A stretch of DNA of 15,030 bases from Saprospiraceae bacterium. Lineage in GTDB: Bacteria; Bacteroidota; Bacteroidia; Chitinophagales; Saprospiraceae. The notes below the pieces were generated by a model. That model was not told the origin of the DNA, searched no databases, and saw only the letters and a list, made by a program, of their open reading frames with translations. Where the stretch lies: positions 2,855 to 17,884 of the forward strand of contig JALHPW010000007.1 of assembly GCA_022842255.1 (NCBI GenBank). Direction: 5' to 3'. Positions 10,471 to 15,030 of the stretch are shown piece after piece. The position numbers and the translations under genes were made by a program. Numbering within the stretch: position 1 is the first letter of the stretch; each line of letters starts with the position of its first letter.

Positions 10471-10520
10471 CACATAAAAAAAGCCGCTCGAAGAGATTTC
10501 TTCGAGCGGCTTTTTATGTG
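10471..10520. terminator. Bidirectional intrinsic terminator
   Basis: CACATAAAAA...GCCGCTCGAAGA pairs with TCTTCGAGCGGC...TTTTTATGTG around a 4-nt GATT loop; the roughly 22-bp stem is broken only by two extra A residues. A and T tracts flank the G+C-rich core on both sides, so it can stop trpS transcription rightwards and the minus-strand Cys-rich gene leftwards. Confidence 0.85.
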
Positions 10521-10533
10521 GAAACAGAACCAA

Positions 10534-10968
10534 TTACTGTTCTGCTTTTTTCTCGCAAGCAGCGCCATTGGCAGGCTTTGCGCAGCAGGCTTTGCCCGTA
10601 GAGGCAGCAGCACCACCAGCACAGCAGGCTTTCTTTTCACCAGCAGCAGAGCAAGATTTTTTAACCATGCCTTCCGTGGAAGCAGCAGAAGCTGTTTTTG
10701 GAGCAACATTTACGAAAGCATTGGAAGCTTCGTCGAATTGAACACTTACGAACTTAACATTGCCTTGAGCGTCCGCTTCTTTGCGAACATAGGCAACAGA
10801 ACCATCGTCAGCAAGACGTTTTTCGATGCTTGCATCGGAAGAAGCAGCCTTAGCAGCTTTGTTTGCGCAGCAAGCTTTGCCGGCCGATGCCGAGCTGCTG
10901 CATTGAGCGTTAGCACCTACGATACCAACCGCGAGAAAGAAGGCGAAGAAGAAAATCGCTTTTTTCAT
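10534..10968 (-). CDS. Small secreted Cys/Ala-rich protein, unknown function
   Basis: The product is 144 aa. Residues 1-21 form a signal peptide: MKK, a Phe/Val-rich hydrophobic core, and an A-N-A cleavage site before Q22. The residue before C23 is Q, so it does not fit a lipoprotein box. The mature part has nine cysteines, six of them in three adjacent pairs within KACCA repeats (C33-C34, C115-C116, C128-C129). A cysteine-free segment (about 47-91, IEKRLADDGSVAYVRKE...VKFVSVQFDEASNAFVNV) lies between them and looks like a small beta-rich unit. I do not recognise a named family. Metal binding or disulfide cross-linking in the periplasm or outside the cell is possible but inferred. It has its own promoter and a strong terminator, so it is probably a single-gene unit; the intact signal peptide and clean promoter argue that it is real. 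Confidence 0.82.
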   Translation of the reverse strand: MKKAIFFFAFFLAVGIVGANAQCSSSASAGKACCANKAAKAASSDASIEKRLADDGSVAYVRKEADAQGNVKFVSVQFDEASNAFVNVAPKTASAASTEGMVKKSCSAAGEKKACCAGGAAASTGKACCAKPANGAACEKKAEQ

Positions 10969-11024
10969 GAGAGAAAAGATGTGATTTTGAATGTGAAATA
11001 ATTTTTTTTATTGTAAAGGCGCTC

Positions 11025-11053
11025 CAAAAGTATAGGGTTCAATCCGAATCCAA
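11025..11053 (-). promoter_or_regulatory. Promoter of the Cys-rich secreted protein gene
   Basis: On the minus strand TACTTTTG (11025-11032) matches TAnnTTTG exactly, with TTG at 11051-11053 upstream across an 18-bp spacer. The ATG at 10968 follows 56 bp after the -7 element, giving a leader of about 50 nt. Confidence 0.65.
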
Positions 11054-11084
11054 GTCCTTTTTAGGAAATCTTAACAGGATGATC

Positions 11085-11175
11085 TTGGTCATTTTGGTCA
11101 ATGTGGTCAATCTGTTTAATGTGGTCAATGTGGGTAGCTCAGCACATTGACCACATTAAACACATTGACCACATT
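11085..11175. repeat. Long hairpin of TGTGGTCAAT words at the S41 stop codon
   Basis: Arms at 11100-11132 and 11143-11175 are 33 bp each with a single mismatch, around a 10-nt loop. Each arm is itself two copies of a 15-mer (AATGTGGTCAAT followed by STG, S being C or G) joined by TTT. Further TTGGTC words precede the left arm from 11085. The right arm shares its last base with the TAA stop codon of the S41 peptidase gene. No T-tract follows on either strand, so it is not a standard intrinsic terminator, though such a stem could block 3' exonucleases. Confidence 0.9.
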
Positions 11176-12791
11176 TACTTCAGTAATGCATTATACCGCG
11201 CCGAATCATTGAGCAGCGCGACGGCTTCCTTGATTTCCGGGTCGTTCACGAGGTTTTTGCGCACTTTTCCGCGATGGAAATAGTAGCGCCCCACGATTTC
11301 CTGCTCAATTTCGTGCAAGATTCGCTCGCGTTGTTTCGCCAGTTCGGCCTTTTTTTCAGCCTTGATTTTGCCCTCCAGCGCCTGAATTTCTGCATCTAGC
11401 GACCAGTTTTCACGAGCGGCGATTTCACGCAATTCAGCCAGCTTTTTCTCGGAATGGGATTGATAATCAAAGTTTTTGGAGGCCACAAACTTTGTAAAGT
11501 CTTCGAAATCCGTAAACTCAAAAATTTCAATCGAATCGATACTGGCGCGTTTTTGGGCATACTGGGTGGCGTAATCAAAAATTATATTTTGATCTAAAAG
11601 GGCCTTGAGTACCCCCATTGCCGTATCGTGCGGCAACAAAACGTCCGGCTTGATGCCACCGCCGTCCAAAACGATCCGTCCGTTGCGGGTTTTGAACTGC
11701 GCGCGTTCGGCTTCGGGGATATCCACCGGCTCGCCGTCCTTGTAGCGCACGGATTGGATACAACGCCCGGATGGAACGTAGTATTTGGCCGTGGTGAGCT
11801 TGATGCGGGCATTGTAGCCGAGTTCTTTGGTGTTTTGCACCAAGCCCTTGCCATAACTGCGCTGACCCATGATGACCGCCCGATCGAGGTCTTGCAAGGC
11901 GCCTGCCGTCACTTCGCTGGCCGACGCGCTCATTTTGTCCATCAACACCACCACCGGGATGTCTTTGTCGGTTGGCGAATGTTGGGTTCGCAGGTTCAAA
12001 TCCCACTCAGGCACCTTGCCACGGGTACTCGCCACGAGTTCGCCCTTGGGCACAAAAACGTTCACTAAGTTCACGGCCTCGTTCAAAAGGCCACCACCGT
12101 TGCCCCGCAGGTCGAGGATGAGGCCCTTCAAACCTGGATTTTTTTGCTTCAGTTTGGTCAATGCGTCGCCCACATTTTGGGCCGCATTTTCGGTAAAAGT
12201 GGTCAGGTTCACATAACCAATCCCATCAGCCACCAAGCCAGAGTGGGGTACGTTTGGAATGTTAACCTCGCCACGTTCGAGACTGATTTTCAAGTCTTTA
12301 GCCTCGCCCGGGCGGCGCACCACCAAATCTGTTTTGGTGCCTGGAAAGCCCCTTAAAAAGGCCTGCACCTCTTGCTCGGTGCGCCCTTTAGCACTTTGTC
12401 CGTCGATGCTCACCAAGGCGTCGCCCACCTTCAAGCCCGCTTTGTGTGCCGGGCTGTTTTCGATGATCTCTACCAACACCACATAGTCGCCCACCCGCTC
12501 GCCGGTAGCGCCCAAGCCGTTGTATTTGCCATCCACCTGGATACGATAGCCCTCAATGTCGGTTTCGGAAATGTAGTTGGTAAAAGGATCCAGACCTTCC
12601 AGCATGGCATCCATGCCCCGGCGCATCACCTGGTTGGGATCGAGCGCATCCACGTAGGAGTGGTTCACCTCACGATAAGCGTTGGCAAAAATCTCCATGT
12701 TCTTCGCGATATCGAAGTAATTGCCCTGCGCCTGCAAGATTTGCAGCGCAAAAAGTGGAGAAAGCAGCAGTAATTTGAGTTTGTTGATCAT
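11175..12791 (-). CDS. S41 family C-terminal processing peptidase (CtpA/Prc-like)
   Basis: The product is 538 aa. Residues 1-22 form a signal peptide (MINKLKLLLLSPLFALQILQAQ), so it acts in the periplasm or outside. A PDZ domain spans about 84-170 (VEIIENSPAHKAGLKVGDALVSIDG). The S41 protease core follows, with LDLRGNGGG (227-234), the catalytic serine S290 in MSASASEV and the lysine K315 in SYGKGLVQ. Their 25-residue spacing matches E. coli Prc (S430/K455), and Q319 fits the third site residue. A charged, probably coiled-coil tail (about 445-505) is typical of the longer Bacteroidota members. Such enzymes trim protein C-termini; the substrate here is unknown. I start at the ATG at 12791 because the signal peptide begins there; the frame is open further up to 12959 but that stretch crosses a terminator. 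The gene lies 136 bp after the T9SS gene, behind a hairpin; no promoter was found. Confidence 0.95.
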   Translation of the reverse strand: MINKLKLLLLSPLFALQILQAQGNYFDIAKNMEIFANAYREVNHSYVDALDPNQVMRRGMDAMLEGLDPFTNYISETDIEGYRIQVDGKYNGLGATGERVGDYVVLVEIIENSPAHKAGLKVGDALVSIDGQSAKGRTEQEVQAFLRGFPGTKTDLVVRRPGEAKDLKISLERGEVNIPNVPHSGLVADGIGYVNLTTFTENAAQNVGDALTKLKQKNPGLKGLILDLRGNGGGLLNEAVNLVNVFVPKGELVASTRGKVPEWDLNLRTQHSPTDKDIPVVVLMDKMSASASEVTAGALQDLDRAVIMGQRSYGKGLVQNTKELGYNARIKLTTAKYYVPSGRCIQSVRYKDGEPVDIPEAERAQFKTRNGRIVLDGGGIKPDVLLPHDTAMGVLKALLDQNIIFDYATQYAQKRASIDSIEIFEFTDFEDFTKFVASKNFDYQSHSEKKLAELREIAARENWSLDAEIQALEGKIKAEKKAELAKQRERILHEIEQEIVGRYYFHRGKVRKNLVNDPEIKEAVALLNDSARYNALLK

Positions 12792-12809
12792 ATTTGATTG
12801 TAATGCTAC

Positions 12810-12853
12810 CCAAAAACAAACTTTCCGACCCCGATGGCCGGGATCGGAAAGTT
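12810..12853 (-). terminator. Intrinsic terminator of the T9SS protein gene
   Basis: On the minus strand AACTTTCCGA pairs with TCGGAAAGTT (12819-12853), with an inner CCCGG/CCGGG-type pairing, and is followed by TTTGTTTTT. It lies about 75 bp after the stop codon of the large secreted protein and ends 18 bp before the S41 start codon, so it separates the two genes or lets only part of transcription through. Confidence 0.75.
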
Positions 12854-12927
12854 GTAATTGAAAACCATTGTTCAAGACACAGAAAAAGCAGATCAGTTGT
12901 CCCAGACCTGATTTTTTTAGACAAAAT

Positions 12928-15030
12928 TTATTCCACAACCAATTTCCGCACACCCGCACCGGCCTCGGTTTCTACCCGTACGGTGTAAATCCCTTTCGGC
13001 AATTGGTTCAAGTCAATCTGTAAACGCTCTTGTCCGGCATTCATTCTTTCGTTGCGCAATAATTGGCCTGCCATGTTGAAAATACGCAGCTGGGCCACCG
13101 ATTCCAAAGGCTGGCCAAATGCCAACCACACCGATGCACTGGTTGGATTGGGGAACAAAGAGAAATCAATTGCCTTAAAATCAACATCTTGTGTGCCCAC
13201 CAGCGGCTGTGCCACAAACAAGGGGGTGCCAAAGAAACCACCTTCGCCATCGGCCACCATGAAGCGGAACCCGTCCGGATCGGGACTAACGCCATAATCG
13301 AAGAATCGGATCAAACCCGCATCGATGTCGGCTTGGGTAAACTGGTCGCCGGGATGCAATTCGCCAGCACCGGATTTTTCGATAAACCCGCGTTGCGGCA
13401 CGGTCATCACGGTGTAGGTGAGTTGTACGTGCGGGTTGTTCGGGTCTTCCACCAACAAGAAATCGGGCGTTATGGCACGGTTGGTACCGCTAGGCAAAGG
13501 CATCACGATATTGGTGACCAAATACGGGGGTTGGATGTCCACCGATTGGCAGAACTGCAATTTGAAATTGGACAGGGTACCACCTGATGTTGACACATTG
13601 TCCCGGATACGCAGGGTCCAAACCCCGGTTGCATTTTGTCCGAGAATCGGCGCCAGCGGGTTCTGTGGTTTGTTGATGGCTCCATTGTTTGGTGGAGGAC
13701 AGGCAAAACCACTAGGCGAGGCATCCGAAAATCCCATATCGAAACCGCCATTAAAATTGCCACAACGGTCTTTCCAAAGCAACACATCGGTGCCCTGTGG
13801 GCTAATGAGGTGCGCTTCCAAGTCTTTGAAATATTCGTGAAAGCCTTCAATTTGGCTAATGACCAAATCGCTGATGGTGCCACCTTGAAGCACGGTTATT
13901 TTGGATTCAATGATGGGCGTCCCGCTTGTCGATATACTTTTGGGAAGGTCGTTGGCCGCGAAGCTCAAACAGTTTTCAGCATACGTGGAAAAGAAAAATG
14001 GCTCCGACCAATCCCCAGGGCCACATTCGTTCAGGGGCCGTACCCGCCAAAAATAAGCCTTGCCCTTTTCGAGCAGGAAGTTGATTTTCAAAGAATCCTG
14101 CGAAGTGGCTGAAGCAGAAGCCAGGATGGTTGTGAAGGCTGGGCTATCGGAGAACTGCACGTCGTAGTTATCGGCATCCAGGCCTTTGGCCCAGTGCAGG
14201 GTTTGTGCCAGGCTGAGGTCCGTAGCACCGTTTAGCGGTGTTTGCAGGGCAAAACCCGTAAAGTCATTGCGGCGCAGGAATAATTTCACGGGACGCAGGA
14301 AGGTGTCGGACGCCGCGATGGCGCGGATTACAAAATTGAATTCTCCTTCTACCACCACTGATTGTAGATTGACCTCAAACGTTGCACTTTCCCCTGGGTT
14401 CAAGTTGGTTGCGCTAAAAGAAGAGGTTGCCCCCGGCGGCAAGTTGCCCACCAAATCAAGAGTGACCGGGGTGCTAAACCCAAGCACGGAAGCCGTTTGA
14501 ATGGTCGTACTAAAATTATCCGGCAAACAAACAATGCCGCCATCCGCCGAAAGCCCGAGGGTAAGCGATGGCTGTACCGGATTTTGGATCTTGAAGTTGG
14601 CGTTCGAAAGGTCGAAGAAAACATTGTCGGCCGCTTCTACCCGAATGCGCGCGAGTGAGGTTAACTCGTTGGGAACCAGCACATAATGACTGCCATCGTT
14701 ATCGGTTCCGGCGGCAAGGGTGATGGGGTAAGTCTGACCAGCGTCTTTGCTCAATCGAATATTTACCTTTTTACAGTTCACCGGCGTCACGTCTGTGTTG
14801 GCCACATCCCATTGTACCCGGGTCAGTTCCCCTACTCGCCAAATATCGCTCGAAGCATTGGGCGACATCACCAAAAACGGTCCAGCCACGCCCACGGCCT
14901 TGAATTCCACATCCGCCCAACTTACGCCGCCCCCATTGGGTTTGTTGTCGCGGGCCGTGAAACGCATGGTCAGGTCGCGGGTATAGGTCGGGAGTTGCTC
15001 TGCATCGTTGGAGCCGTTGGCCAAAATGGT
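12928..15030 (-). CDS. T9SS-secreted multidomain protein with P domain, 5' partial
   Basis: Only the last 700 residues are in the window; the frame runs off the end, so there is no start codon here (the visible part begins TILANGS). The first 150 residues (RDLTMRFTARDN...GGGVSWADVEFKAVG) match the region after the catalytic domain in Bacteroidota reprolysin-like metalloproteases, but no zinc motif HExxH is visible; it would be upstream. Then follow an unassigned beta-rich part (about 152-252), a fibronectin type III-like domain (255-349, ending YFWRVRPLNECGPGDWSEPFFFST), a proprotein-convertase P domain (352-494, with LEAHLISPQGT and GVWTLRIRDN), a cadherin/CSPG-like repeat (about 500-606, DPDGFRFMVADGEGG) and a type A T9SS sorting domain (622-700, FSLFPNPT, LPKGIYTVRVE, RKLVV). 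It should be exported by the type IX system and anchored or released at the surface. The protease call is an inference; the domains seen are firm. Confidence 0.88.
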   Translation of the reverse strand, partial: TILANGSNDAEQLPTYTRDLTMRFTARDNKPNGGGVSWADVEFKAVGVAGPFLVMSPNASSDIWRVGELTRVQWDVANTDVTPVNCKKVNIRLSKDAGQTYPITLAAGTDNDGSHYVLVPNELTSLARIRVEAADNVFFDLSNANFKIQNPVQPSLTLGLSADGGIVCLPDNFSTTIQTASVLGFSTPVTLDLVGNLPPGATSSFSATNLNPGESATFEVNLQSVVVEGEFNFVIRAIAASDTFLRPVKLFLRRNDFTGFALQTPLNGATDLSLAQTLHWAKGLDADNYDVQFSDSPAFTTILASASATSQDSLKINFLLEKGKAYFWRVRPLNECGPGDWSEPFFFSTYAENCLSFAANDLPKSISTSGTPIIESKITVLQGGTISDLVISQIEGFHEYFKDLEAHLISPQGTDVLLWKDRCGNFNGGFDMGFSDASPSGFACPPPNNGAINKPQNPLAPILGQNATGVWTLRIRDNVSTSGGTLSNFKLQFCQSVDIQPPYLVTNIVMPLPSGTNRAITPDFLLVEDPNNPHVQLTYTVMTVPQRGFIEKSGAGELHPGDQFTQADIDAGLIRFFDYGVSPDPDGFRFMVADGEGGFFGTPLFVAQPLVGTQDVDFKAIDFSLFPNPTSASVWLAFGQPLESVAQLRIFNMAGQLLRNERMNAGQERLQIDLNQLPKGIYTVRVETEAGAGVRKLVVE

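Noticed and set aside
11100..11175. Intrinsic terminator call for the S41 hairpin
   Set aside because: No T-tract follows the stem in either direction; kept as a repeat instead.
12792..12959. Longer S41 peptidase start adding 56 residues
   Set aside because: It would bury the signal peptide inside the protein and read across the terminator and the end of the upstream gene.
15022..15024. TTG as the start of the T9SS protein
   Set aside because: The frame continues to the window edge and domain content shows the N-terminal part is missing; TTG here is an internal Leu codon.

Overview
The window looks like chromosomal DNA of a member of the Bacteroidota, most likely near the Saprospiria (Haliscomenobacter/Lewinella-like). 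Three things point there. A long secreted protein ends in a type IX secretion (T9SS) sorting domain. Several promoters fit the Bacteroidota TTTG-N19-TAnnTTTG form. The L32 and S41 peptidase proteins are of the Bacteroidota type. The phylum is well supported; the class is an inference from the style of the multidomain P-domain protein.

Layout. Positions 62-3628 (minus) hold one large, visibly A+T-rich gene for a 1188-aa SIR2-domain protein of the kind seen in anti-phage defence. It is divergent from uvrA (4051-7032, plus; nucleotide excision repair). The end of uvrA overlaps by 20 bp the end of a convergent higB-higA type II toxin-antitoxin pair (7013-7702, minus). Divergent from that pair, a textbook promoter drives yceD (DUF177) and rpmF (L32), closed by a hairpin terminator. 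Then come ridA and trpS on the plus strand, followed by a strong terminator. The last part is all on the minus strand: a small Cys-rich secreted protein, an S41 C-terminal processing peptidase, and the C-terminal 700 residues of a T9SS-secreted multidomain protein cut by the window end.

The genes are mostly housekeeping (repair, ribosome, tRNA charging, metabolite damage control) with accessory insertions: the SIR2 gene and the toxin-antitoxin pair flank uvrA on both sides. The two proteases and the Cys-rich protein belong to the cell envelope or exterior.

The most unusual signal is a set of five repeat elements, each built from a different short word repeated in tandem and/or as an inverted copy, packed against gene ends: inside the 5' end of uvrA (4075-4180, translated in frame as an extra N-terminal segment), before ridA (8789-8910), between ridA and trpS (9315-9360, REP-like), starting at the trpS stop codon (10371-10453, about 12 perfect heptamers), and abutting the S41 stop codon (11085-11175, 33-bp stem with one mismatch). 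I see no tRNA, rRNA, CRISPR array, insertion sequence or transposase.
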